From NCBI GenBank assembly GCA_964036045.1, contig OZ038381.1, positions 145,709,596 through 145,773,595 of the forward strand: a stretch of DNA of 64,000 bases. Direction: 5' to 3'. The notes below the pieces were generated by a model. It saw only the letters and a list, made by a program, of their open reading frames with translations. It was not told the origin of the DNA and did no database searches. Positions 31,005 to 42,144 of the stretch are shown piece after piece. The position numbers and the translations under genes are program-made. Positions within the stretch are counted from its first letter, which is position 1; every line of letters starts with the position of its first letter. The stretch comes from Eutreptiella sp. 'Long Island Sound 2002' (Eukaryota > Euglenozoa > Euglenophyceae > Eutreptiales > Eutreptiaceae).

Positions 31005-33332
31005 TGAAGCCGGTTCGGACCCCCGTGGCAATCTTGGGGTCACCTGGGGTGTGTATCTATGTGCCGGCAAGCCGCCATTGGCTGATATCATACTCTCCCA
31101 TCCACCTGACCTAACCTGATGTGATAGTGTGATAGGTTTGGCCATTCCAGCTCTGAGCGGCCATATTCAGTACCGAGGCGCCGCCAGCTGAGATTTATAT
31201 ATCAGAATATCAGGAATCAACAGGGTTTTTTTATCATAACGTTTCCGTAATTTTCCGCCTTCCGTTCTGATTTTCAATGTATCGACGACTGTCAGTTGGC
31301 TCGCGATTTTGCGGTAACCGATTGGTTAACTGTTATTTACAGATATTTTGGCGGAAACCCCGCTGAAGGGTCGGATTTCATCAGTAAAGGGTTCGTTGCC
31401 TCCGCAATTTTCATATTATCCACTCGCAAAATTAATCCGATTTTTTCAGACTTTCAGAATCGGATTTTCAACTTCGACATCGCCGCACTTGATATGATGA
31501 ATCTCGAGTGGTCCTACATGTTTCCCCGATCACGAATCAACCTTCCTTTTGTTATCTCCCTCATTTTTCTTGGAGATATAGTCGAAACAAAATTGATTCC
31601 TGAGACTACTTTGAAGAATCATATCTACGGCTCACGGCGGGGAACATCAATTCCGAGAATTGGGTTAGAACCGCCTTGGTCTCAACTTAATTTAGGAAGC
31701 ATCAAACGCCCTTGATGTGTACACATGCCCGGTGTAGCAAGGGATAATGGCCCAGAGGGTAGAAAGTGGTTTACAACTCTCGGGCCATGCAACCGAATAT
31801 TTTATTGCAACTTTCGAGTGTACCGCATGAGTGTTGGTGTTGCATAGAAACTTTCCCTGGGTTCCTACGTATTTTTAACGTGAAGTTATGTCCATGGAGG
31901 GGCATGGCATATCATGGTGGGAGCCACTTTTTGAGGGTATGTGTTATATGCATGGTATGTGCTTCGATATGCTCACGCCCATGTTATATATCTCCGTTTG
32001 TAGGAAGACATATGGAGTCATACGTGGCAAGGGCTTCGCCCATCTCCCAATGGTGGGCTCCATAGCACTAGACTAAGTCTACCGCTCATATACTGCATGT
32101 GGGAGGGCTTACGGAGCGACCCACAAGCGCCACTATCAATTTTCCCATTTTCATGGTGCGTGTTGGGAGGAGGTTCGAAGGTGTCCCTATGCGTCCATGT
32201 GGGGATCCAAGTGGGGGGATTGTTTGCAAATGGTCCCCAGCAATTTTGTTTTGAATCGTATGTCGATACCATGGGTGAGCGAAGTTATATACTATTGTAA
32301 CTATCTTGAATTTGGCATTATTTGCATGTTTTTGACCTCATTTTATGCTCATTTTTGTATTTTCTGTGCTCAACTGGTCGGCTAACAGTAAAGTGCCTAG
32401 AGATCCGTGAACTATGGTATGTTGCTTATAGGTTGGCATATGCTTCGGTGTTGCACCTCACCATATGCCGGATCACGTGGTCACTCTGGCGTGGCACACG
32501 AGGCCTCACAAAATTAGGTCTCAAATTCATGAGTTGACTTGTGAAGCATGTCATGTACATAACCGGAGGGGTTTGGGTGCCAATGATGGGATGTTCTTGG
32601 GAATGAGCCTTTGGTCTATATCACCCTTGTATATTACTTTCCGGTTTGATACATGCATGGAGCATTTGAATATTTGCCGTATGCATTTTTGAGTATATAA
32701 CTAAATTTTGGGCACTATGGTGTGATTTGCCTGATTTTGCTAGGTTATGAGGTCATCTTCATGGGGCAGTTCTCCAAGCCCAATCGACTCCAAGTCCAAC
32801 CAAGGTTATGTCAGGGTAGGGCATGGTCCTGAGTGCTACTCTAGGTCATGACACGCCACCTCCCCTATTGGGCTAGGATTTAGGGGCTTGGTAGGGAACA
32901 CATTTTTGGGGTTTGTGTAGTGACTTTTGACACATAGCATTTAGCCATCTTATTTGACCTGGTTCAGGGCATCATGTTGGCGAGTCAAGGGAAGGTCCTG
33001 AGTCCATGGAATGAGGGGTCCATGGCTGTGATTGTGTACGTTTCCATCTTTCCCCAACTTTGCTTGATATGTGTTCATATGCCAATTTCAGGGCTTCCTC
33101 TTTGGTGCAATTCTTGTACATGCCCGCCACCGTGAGACAACCGGTGTGTTGAACAGAAGCCCGCAGTGTGGATTGGATTTGGATCGTGCTTGGGTATTGC
33201 AAGGGTTTGTGTGAAGGAGTTTTTTTCTATTTTTTGTGGAAATGCAGACCCTGGTGAGGAGCAAGACCCTGGGAGTGACGGGTTATGGTGGAAGGAGTAC
33301 AGCAGGGGCCGGTCCTGGTAGGGACCTTCTTT
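31005..33332 (+). repeat. Element 1 3' LTR
   Basis: Full-length partner of 20221-22549. A cluster of differences lies near 32565-32620, and scattered substitutions occur elsewhere. Confidence 0.9.
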
Positions 33333-33821
33333 GGCACCCCAAAGTGGCTTCCGATTGGCAGGATTGACGTGCTCTGTGGGCCAAAAGCAGAGAAATGGCC
33401 CTACCAAAGAGCAGAAAAAACTGCTACCAGACACCTGTAACCGCCGGCCAGGGGCACTAAACTGAAGTGTCTTGATCTAAAGTTTTTGGATCCCAATGGG
33501 GGTGGGGCTGTGAGTGGCAGCAGGGCTCTGCCAGCCCCAGATGGCCCTGATGAGCGCCAAAACTGTACAAACAGTTTGAAAAGACCTGAGATGGTCAGTG
33601 AAAAAGAGATGGCAGTGGCGACGACAAGTGGCAAACCTCTACCTGAGAAAGGGCCACTGCCAAGGGAAGGACAGACAAGTGCGGACAGTGCCAGAAAGAT
33701 TGGACAGACAGTGCTGTGGATCAAAGATGTGCAGTGCTGTGCTGACAGTGTGACTCACTGACAGCAAAACTGGAACAAACAAGGGCAGGGCAAACTGTTT
33801 TTCCCACAGCCCCAAACGATG
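33333..33821. other. Right flank of element 1
   Basis: A 91-codon frame (33486-33761) starts at TTG and has no domain I recognise. Nothing else stands out. Confidence 0.35.
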
Positions 33822-34749
<928 letters not shown>

Positions 34750-34763
34750 CTCTCTAAGTAGCA

Positions 34764-35285
34764 TTTCGCCCGTACGCATCCTCCACCCCTAGCCCCCCCA
34801 ACCGCCGCTCTAGGACCTCCACCTCGGAGCCCTGCCCCCCCCAGGCCCCCGCCCACCTCGCCTGGTGGTCTGCCCCCACCTTGCGGGAGCTCCGCCGCTG
34901 GATGAAGGGGGCCGCGGGAGCGGGAAGGCGAGAAGGAGTGCACATGGTGCACACCTTCGAGGAGATCCGCACCCGCGGCCTCGCCAACCCCAACGAGGCC
35001 GCCCCGGAGGCCGTCATGCAGCAGGCGGCATGGGAAGCCCTCCTCCGGGACGCGGTCCAGGGACTCTGCCGCCCCTACACCCCCAAAACCCTCCGCCAGT
35101 GGCTCCAGACCACCCGAACCCAGGCATGGGCCACCGGCGCCCCAAAGCCCCTCCCCCCCACCCCACCACCACCACGCCGGGAAGGGAGAGGGCAAGGGCA
35201 TGGGAAGGGCAAAGGACGGGAAGGAACACCCCGGCAAGGGGGCGAGGAGGGGCCCAAGGTAACAGGCAGGCGCCCACAGGGATAG
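34764..35285 (+). CDS. Partial ORF at the 5' end of the LINE-like insertion
   Basis: Open in frame from the target duplication to TAG at 35285 (~173 codons), with no ATG near its start. Residues ~38-112 look protein-like (LRELRRWMKG, VHMVHTFEEIRTRG, EAVMQQAAWEALLRDAV, TPKTLRQWLQ) and helical. The last third is a Gly/Arg/Lys-rich tail. It could be the C-terminal end of a LINE ORF. No catalytic motif is visible. Confidence 0.35.
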   Translation, partial: FRPYASSTPSPPNRRSRTSTSEPCPPQAPAHLAWWSAPTLRELRRWMKGAAGAGRREGVHMVHTFEEIRTRGLANPNEAAPEAVMQQAAWEALLRDAVQGLCRPYTPKTLRQWLQTTRTQAWATGAPKPLPPTPPPPRREGRGQGHGKGKGREGTPRQGGEEGPKVTGRRPQG

Positions 35286-35994
35286 GGCACCGGGCCCAAC
35301 GCAACACGGGGGCAGGAAACCACCCACGGGCCAGGAAGGGGAAGGACCAGGGGCCGTGGGGCAGAGGGAGAGGACGCAACGGCGGGCACCAGGGCGCACA
35401 CACAGCAAGGGCACGCCACAACGGAGGGACCAGCTCTGCCCCACCCCCCGCTGACACCGCGCGACCTCCGGAGGCGCACGCCCGCCAAGACACGCCGCCA
35501 AAGCACGGACCTGACGCCACACGGACCGCACCGGCTCACGCCCACCGACCACCGGACCCCACGCAGGGGGAGGAGGGCACACCCACACGGGGAGAAGAGG
35601 CTACACCCACCGAGGGAGCCGCCGAGAACGCCGCCGCGCAGCCCACCACCACGCCCTCACCGCCAGGCGACGACCCCGGCCACAGCAAGGGCGACCACAC
35701 AGCCACCGGCAAAGGAAGAGGACACGACCGCGACGCCCAGGACTAGGGGCAACGACCCCCAGAGGACAGGGGACCAAAGCAGAGGCCCCCAGGGAGGTCA
35801 GTCCCGCGGACACCTACCTGACCCACCAACCCCAGCGGCACACCCGAACCCCCGCAGCACGGATCCAACGAGCCATGCCACACCTAACCGCGCCCCCCAG
35901 CCACCAGCCAGCCACAAAATCCCGACCCGCGTCCCGCACCACGAAACAGGCCAGTCTCACAACCGCCCACGCCACCCCAGGCCCCCACCACGAC

Positions 35995-36245
35995 AGAAAC
36001 GAGGCAACACGGCACTCTGCACTGCAGCGCACCGCTGTGCAACGCACCACGACAAGGCACCCCACGACACCACACACCACAACAGGACACGGCGCGACGC
36101 GGCACAGCACGGCGCACCACGGCACGACACGGCGCAACATGGCACGACAGAGCAGGGCGCACCACAACACAGCACGGACCAGCACGACGCACCACGGCAA
36201 AACACGGCACGACACAGCATGGCGCACCAAAGCACACCACAACAC
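35995..36245. repeat. Low-complexity CACGGCACGAC-type repeat
   Basis: Imperfect copies of GCACGACACGGC / GCACCACGGC run through this stretch, which is almost free of T on the plus strand. All reading frames here are unreliable. Confidence 0.6.
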
Positions 36246-37289
36246 CAAAGCAAGGGACACTAACTGTGGGTCTAACCCGAGCCAGCCGCTGCACACCCCG
36301 GAAGGGGAGAAAACGCGCCCACAACCGTCGGATGATACCACATCAGCCCGCCACATACCGCCTAGGGGCCACCGCACGCCCAGCAGCGACAGCGGCGGCC
36401 CGCCCACACAAACCGCCACCAGAAAGTTAAAGCTGGCTTCACGAAGGCGGAGGGACACGGAAAACCTTATCCCCCCTAAATCAGGGCCTCACAAAACCGC
36501 CTGACGCAACCGCCCGGCCGGCAGAGCCAGAACCTAACCCGACAGGAAAGGCCACCGGGCCGAGCGTGTACATAACCCACCCAACCAATGGGTCCGGGGC
36601 ATGGCCCAGCACACCGCAAGCACCAACAGCAACCCGGTAAACCACACCGAATGCCGACCAGTGCGTGCACCAGCCCAGGGAAGGCAGAGGGAGGACCAGG
36701 CAGACCCCCGCCCAGAAAAACAAAAAGGGGGGGAAAACAAACAAACAGCCAAAAAAAAGGGGGGGGGGGGCACGAGACAGGCACACAGCCACAAAGTCGC
36801 CCACCCAAACCACAAGGGGCGGGCAAATCCCCCAGCCAGACGGCACCGTAGACGGCACCCACGGGGCCCCCCGAAAGACACCGGAGGACCACCCAGCCAA
36901 AGCCGGCGACACCCAACCGAGAGCAGCGGCCCATCGGAGAAAAGGACACCCCAGACACGCCGACACACACCCCACTGGGGCAGCGGCGGAAAAAAAAACA
37001 AACCTAGGCGCAGCCCAAACGACAGGGGAAGGGGGGACGGAGACCAAGAGACCCAAGACCAGGAGAGGCAGCGGCGGACACCACAAAGCCACGACACAAC
37101 AGGGCCGAAAACCACACCCCCCCCCCACAGCCGGAAAGGAGAAAAAAAACAAAAGGGGAGGGGGGGGACAAACCCCACCCACGGCAACTCCCGCACACCC
37201 CCACGTCACAGGCACCCGCCCCAGAAGGTGACGGGAAACGGACGCGGCGCATGCACAAGGCCACGCGCCCCAACACCCAAGCCAGAAAA

Positions 37290-38320
37290 AAGCGGGCAGC
37301 GGACAAAACCCAAACCCAGATACACACACACCACACCACCAGGAGTCGCGGGGGACAAGGGGGGCACGCACACGAACACACACACACCCCAACACCCCAA
37401 CCAGGAGTGGCGCGGCGCAGCCGAAACCCGAGCTCAAGCACACACACCCATACGGCACACCCCAGCCAGGTGTGGCGGGGTACAAGCGGGGCGAGCACAC
37501 AAACACGCACAGCCCAACACCCCAGCCAGGAGAGGCGGGGCGCAGCCAAAACCCAAGCCCAAGCACACACACCCATGACACACACCCGAGCCAGGAGTGG
37601 CGGGGTACAAGCGGAGCACGCACACCAGCACAAACACACCCCAACACCCCAACCGGGACTGGCGGGGCGCAACTGAAAGCCGAGCCCAACCACACACACC
37701 CACGCCATACAACCAAGCCAGGAGTGGCGGGTTAGAAGCGGAGCGCGCAAACGCACACCCCAACACCCCAGCCAGGATTGGCGGGGCGCAGCCGAAACTC
37801 GAGCCCAAGCACACACACCCACGCTGCACACCCCAGCCAGGAGTGGCGGGGTACAAGCAGAGCGTGCACACGAACACACACATACCCCAACACCCGAGCT
37901 GGGAGTGGCGGGGTGCAACCGAAACCCAAGCCAAAGCACACACACCCACGACGCACACCCCAGCCAGGAGTGGCGGGGTACAAGCGGAGCACGCACACGC
38001 ACACCCCAACACCCCAGCCAGGAGTGGCGGGGCGCAGCCGAAACCCCAGCCCAAGCACACACACCGACGCCGCACACCCCAGCCAGGAATGGCGGGGTAC
38101 AAGCGGAGCGCGCACACAAACACGCACGGCCCAACACCCGAGCCAGGGGAGGCGGGGCGCAGCCGAAACCCGAGCCCAAGCATACACACCCACACCGCAC
38201 AGCCCAGCCAGGAGTGGCGGGGTACAAGCGGAGCGCGCACACAAGCGCACACACACCCCAACAACCCAGCCAGGAGTGGCGGGGCGCAGCCGAAACGGGA
38301 GCCCAAGCACAACCCAGTCC
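37290..38320. repeat. 123-bp minisatellite, about eight copies
   Basis: GTGGCGGGGTACAAGCGG and close variants recur near 37473, 37597, 37723, 37845, 37968, 38090 and 38215, a spacing of 122-126 bp. Each unit also holds AGGAGTGGCGGGGCGCAGCC and CAAGCACACACACCCA. Because the unit is near a multiple of three, long frames stay open on both strands without implying protein. Confidence 0.88.
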
Positions 38321-38839
38321 CAAACACAAGCAACACACAACAGTAGGAAACCCAGCGTCCATAGCCCGGGCACTGAGGCAGCCCGTCCCATGCAGGTGAC
38401 CCGGCCACACGAGATCCGGAGACCGGGTGTAAGGCTGCATCCTAAGGCCTGCGCTGCTTTGGGACGCGAGCCGGAGCGTGCGACACCCAAGCGCCTCGGA
38501 ACCCCAGTACCAAGAACATGCATGCATGCCTTGGGAACGGGATACACAAGGAAGTCCAGTGAACCCCTAGGGTTCCCCCCAAAGGAGGGGACGTGCGCAA
38601 GCACGGGGGCCCACTCTCCCGGCATGACAAGTACGTCACACTGGCGGCAATCAGCCCTCCCCGTGTTGCCCGGGGCCGCTTTATTGGGGGCCACCAGTCA
38701 GGTCTAGCGGGATGTAAGTCGCCTTCCCTCTTCAAGCGCGGAGCCTCTTCCTGTTCGTCACAGGGGTGACGCCAGGGGGAACCATGGGGCGCCTTTCCCT
38801 GACCGAGTGCACCTACCTACCTACCTCTCTAAGTAGCAT

Positions 38840-39044
38840 GCATTAAATTGGTACGGTGTCACAAGAACATACCAGTAGGCAACTCTGATTTCACGCCGTG
38901 TGGATTGTCTCTGATGCGCACGCTGATTTGAGACGTGAGGCATGCGTTGTTTGTTGGCTTTACCTCCCATTCATGAACCAGGTTCGCGACACTCTATCCG
39001 CAGGAGCCCAACAATTGGTCTGTAGTATGCACTGAACAGGTGAG
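38840..39044. other. Spacer between the LINE-like insertion and the RT fragment
   Basis: No recognisable feature. Confidence 0.35.
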
Positions 39045-40427
39045 GTTCGGTGGGCTGGCCCTTCTTGCTGTTTGGGCTGGTGGTGGACTACCGCGGCCTG
39101 AATGCTCAAACGCAGCATGACAGCTATACGCTGCCCCTCATTGAGGACATGCTGCAGAAGCAATTCCGGTGGAGGATTTTCACGGTGATTGAATGCCTCT
39201 CGCCGATGAGTCCTGTGCCTGCACAGCCATGAGCACCCCACTCGGACCACTCCAGTGGAAGGTGATGCCCATGGGCGTTACCAACGGCAATGCGGCTTTC
39301 CAGAGGATGCTGGAGAACTTACTGGAGCCGATGCGTGAATGTGCAGACCCCTTTGTCGACGACGTGATCATTGCATCAGGGGACCCCAGCATGAGCTAGG
39401 ATGAGCTGCTGGAGGAACATGAGAGGGACATTACCAGAGTGCTGGACTTGCTGGTTCGGCACAGACTCACGGGCAGCAGTGACAAGGCCACTGTTGCTGT
39501 AAGCGAAGTCGTCTTCGCCGGTCAGGTAGCTGGCAACGGGCAATGGAAGCCCATACCTGGAAAAGTAGCGGCGATTGAACACTGGGAGAAGCCCAAGACG
39601 GTGTCCGAGTTGCGGGCATACCTGGGGTTCTGCAACTACTACTCGGAGTATATCAAGATGCATGCCAAGTATGCAGCCCCCATGACAGCCATGCTCAAGG
39701 GCAACCGGGTGGAGACCAAGAAGAGGTCCAAGAAAGCTGTGGTCTGGAATGAGGAGTCCGATTGTGCCTTTGAGGGAGCGATGCTATCCGCAGTGGGTCT
39801 GCACCTTGTGGATCCGGACAGAGGGTTTTTCCTGCGAACGGACACCTCCGACTACGCCGTTGGTGCCGTGTTGGAGCAAGTGCTTGGCGATGGGAGGGAC
39901 GTGCCTGTGGCATTCTGGAGCTGAGTCCTGGCGAAAGGCCACAGGCGGACATGGACGCCCCGGCAGAAGGAGGCGTATGCCATTGTCATGGCCCTCAGAA
40001 AGTGGGCCGGGTACATAGCCCTGCATCCGGTCGCGGTCTGCACAGACCATCAGAGCCTGCAGTCGTGGCACAAGGAGCACGTGCACAGCCCCTCAGGTGA
40101 AGCGTTGCATAGAGTGAGATGGCACGAGACCCTGGCCAAGTTCGATCTCACGGTGGTCTGGATCTCACGGTGGAAAGGACAACACCGTGGCGGACTGTCT
40201 GAGCAGGTGGGCCTATCCCGCCAGCAACGGCATGACGGACGTTTCTGCCCATGGGAATGAGGCTGAGACCACTGAGGCCAAATTTTGTTTTGATATGGAG
40301 CGTATGATGGAGCAGCAGGGTGTCAAATCTTTCGATGTCATGGCCGCAGAGGCTCCCCTTCGAAGAAGGGTGAGCAGAGCGGTCCGAGTACTCGCCCCAG
40401 AGGGTGCTGAGTCCGATAAGCACCTCT
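39045..40427 (+). pseudogene. Element 4: RT/RNase H fragment related to element 1
   Basis: Pieces in more than one frame match element 1 Pol: VVDYRGLNAQTQHDSY, TAMSTPLGPLQWKVMPMG, a catalytic FVDD box near 39355, the RNase H block RTDTSDYAVGAVLEQ (~39840) and CTDHQSLQSWHKEH (~40040). The stretch between the two RT motifs is deleted with a frame change near 39190. TAG at 39397-39399 and TGA at 39922-39924 interrupt it. Gag, protease and integrase are absent, and the right end is cut exactly by the LTR of element 3. Confidence 0.85.
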
Positions 40428-41218
40428 AGTAAGAAAAAGTGCGTTTCCAATGCTTTAGGGTATACTTTGGTTGCATTAGAGGTGCTCTAAACACTCAGGC
40501 ATTTTTATCTTAGTATTGGCCCAACCAAAAGGGGTGATAACACATGTTGACCTATGGCACCAAACATCAAATCAGGATGTGGTGTGGACCCCTTTATCCC
40601 CAAGCTATAGGCACTAAAACATCTTTTCCTGGGTTGCTGAGGCAATGATACACTGAAGGCAGAGCCTAAAAATTTATCTATGTCTTTTCATGAATTCTTA
40701 GCTATCCTAGTGGTATGCACCCTAGGGGGCTGGGGCACCTCTTTTTGAGAGGTCCTGGGTTCAATACCCAGTCAGCCTAGCTAAGTAGGAAAATCCCATG
40801 TGACATAACAGTGACCTCATCGCCACACGCCATGCCACCTCAGCACCTATGGGACCCAAAAACAAAGAGTGCACATCTCAAGATGGCACTGTGGATGATA
40901 GTGAGCCCTTGGGGCAGTTTTCCAATCAGTTTGTCTCAAACATGTAAAATATTTCATCCCGAGTTGCAATGTATGCCAATTGCTGTGGTCTATTGTTGAT
41001 AGTTGCTTTTATCTAACTCTTTGTGACTGCAGCCCTTCATGCTTTGATCCTGACCTTCTTCTACTTGCTTATCTCTGGCTTGGGTTATCCTGGATTGGTT
41101 GTATTTCAACAATAAAACATTTTCCTCATCAAAAACAAGCAGCAGAAACCCTACACCAGCAGCAAGCAGCAGGAGAGGCACAACAAACACACAGTGTTGA
41201 AATCAATAGAAAACGTTC
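40428..41218 (+). repeat. Element 3 5' LTR
   Basis: It starts AGTAAGAAAAAG and matches 63872-64000, the visible start of the 3' LTR. The right limit is taken from the primer-binding site at 41219, since the partner is cut by the window end. An AATAAA at 41111-41116 could be the polyadenylation signal. Confidence 0.75.
40695..40776 (+). other. tRNA-like / SINE-like segment inside the element 3 LTR
   Basis: CTATCCTAGTGGTATGC resembles an RNA polymerase III A box. GGTTCAATACC sits in a perfect 5-bp stem (CTGGG/CCCAG) with a 7-base loop, like a T arm and B box. ACCTC/GAGGT with a TTTTTGA loop imitates an anticodon arm, and flanking CTTAGCT/AGCTAAG are complementary. The variable region is too short for a normal tRNA, so I read it as tRNA-derived and not as a functional gene. 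Confidence 0.4.
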
Positions 41219-41230
41219 TGGTAGCAGAGG
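41219..41230 (+). promoter_or_regulatory. Element 3 primer-binding site
   Basis: TGGTAGCAGAGG, identical to the sites at 22551 and 42145. It fixes the end of the 5' LTR. Confidence 0.85.
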
Positions 41231-41319
41231 CAGACTGTCTCTGCGTACTGGCAGCAACCCTTTGCCGTACATCCAGTGCGCCGAGATCAGTCAGATATAA
41301 GCAAGAAGGGCGAACGAAT

Positions 41320-41800
41320 ATGGACACCAAGAAAGAGGACACCGACGTGAAGACGGCGCCTGAGGCACCAGCAATGCCAGCACCTGGTGAACCTGGACCT
41401 GGACCTAGCGCTGTACCTTCGGAGCCCTTACATGGGCCAGTGGACGTGGCGGAGGATTCGATGGAAGGACTTCAGTCGGCCTTCCGGGCCCTCTCAGTCG
41501 AGGAGGTGGACACCCATCCTGTGAAGAGAGAGAGAGAGAGAGAGAAGGATGCTGGAGAAAGCATAGCAGACGAAGGACTAGACCAAGGGCACGACCCGAC
41601 GAATGCTCCTACCTTCGATGGCGCACCAAGCGCTTCTGGCCTCCACGCATCACCCTCTCCTATAACTACCACACTCCCAACTCCAGACCCAGCCGCTGCA
41701 GCATCCACACCCATAACCAACCCGCCTATGGCTGAGGGCATAGGCTTTACTAATATGCCTACCTACCCTGCCTATGGTGTGAACCCACCTACCACTGCGT
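41320..41800 (+). pseudogene. Element 3 Gag, N-terminal part (split gene)
   Basis: It starts at ATG 41320 (MDTKKEDTDVK) and runs 159 codons of Pro/Ala/Glu-rich sequence, including a (GA)n run that encodes KREREREK, until element 2 interrupts it. The frame resumes exactly in phase at 54717-54720, after the second copy of the GCGT target duplication. The codons just before 41797 and those after 54719 belong to one original reading frame. Confidence 0.85.
41797..41800. repeat. Target-site duplication of element 2, left copy
   Basis: GCGT immediately before the LTR start TGAAGC. It is repeated at 54717-54720 after the 3' LTR. Confidence 0.85.
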
Positions 41801-42144
41801 TGAAGCAGGTCACAACCCTACCCTGGCATTTTACCCCTAAGGGAGCATTATTTGGCCCTATATATGGGATATATGTGGGATAGGGTATATCATATTCCAT
41901 TTCCTTGTTAGGAACATAGGATGTGGGATAGATAAGGCAATCATGGATGTTTAGTAGATATATGAATTAGTGGATGATAGGGTGGATTTCTCATATGTGC
42001 ATATCAGGTATTTCATTGGCTATGTGTACCATATCTGTTTGCAGGATACTATTCAGTCAACACTATCGTTATGTCTTCGGTGCCAAGCAATGTTGCTGCC
42101 CATGCCACTGCGACCTCTGCTCCTGACCACCCGGTCTGGTTTCA
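41801..42144 (+). repeat. Element 2 5' LTR
   Basis: It runs from TGAAGCAGGTCAC to GGTCTGGTTTCA. A TATA-like CTATATATGG lies at 41858-41867, so transcription would start some 25-35 bp downstream. The Gag ATG (42071) lies inside this LTR. Confidence 0.95.
41858..41867 (+). promoter_or_regulatory. Element 2 LTR TATA box
   Basis: CTATATATGG, about 200 bp upstream of the Gag start codon and the only good TATA motif in this LTR. Its use as the core promoter is inferred from position. Confidence 0.55.

Larger units (their letters stand above)
20221..33332 (+). mobile_element. Element 1: Ty3/gypsy-type LTR retrotransposon with chromodomain, inactivated
   Basis: About 13.1 kb. Layout: 5' LTR, primer-binding site, Gag, protease remnant, novel middle domain, RT, RNase H, integrase, chromodomain, polypurine tract, 3' LTR. 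Domain order (integrase after RNase H) and the C-terminal chromodomain place it among chromovirus-like Ty3/gypsy elements. The LTRs differ at roughly 40-50 positions by eye (~2%), so it is not brand new. Pol has several stops and a frameshift, so this copy cannot make a full polyprotein. Confidence 0.9.
34750..38839 (+). mobile_element. Probable 5'-truncated LINE with 15-bp target duplication
   Basis: CTCTCTAAGTAGCAT occurs at 34750-34764 and again at 38825-38839, enclosing 4.06 kb whose composition (GC-rich, T-poor on the plus strand) differs sharply from both flanks. The 3' end is a short (CTAC)n tail, as seen in several LINE groups. An open frame begins at the left duplication with no start codon, as expected for a 5'-truncated copy. 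I do not see RT motifs, so assignment to LINEs rests on the duplication, the tail and the truncation. Confidence 0.5.

Noticed and set aside
20211-33342. Target-site duplication for element 1
   Set aside because: The flanks GATTTAGCTT and GGCACCCC share no plausible duplication. The ends may have been rearranged or may be mis-set by a few bases.
36481-38527. Long minus-strand frames (411 and 507 codons) rich in Cys, Trp and Gly
   Set aside because: They run through low-complexity DNA and the 123-bp minisatellite, whose unit length keeps several frames open on both strands. No domain is visible.
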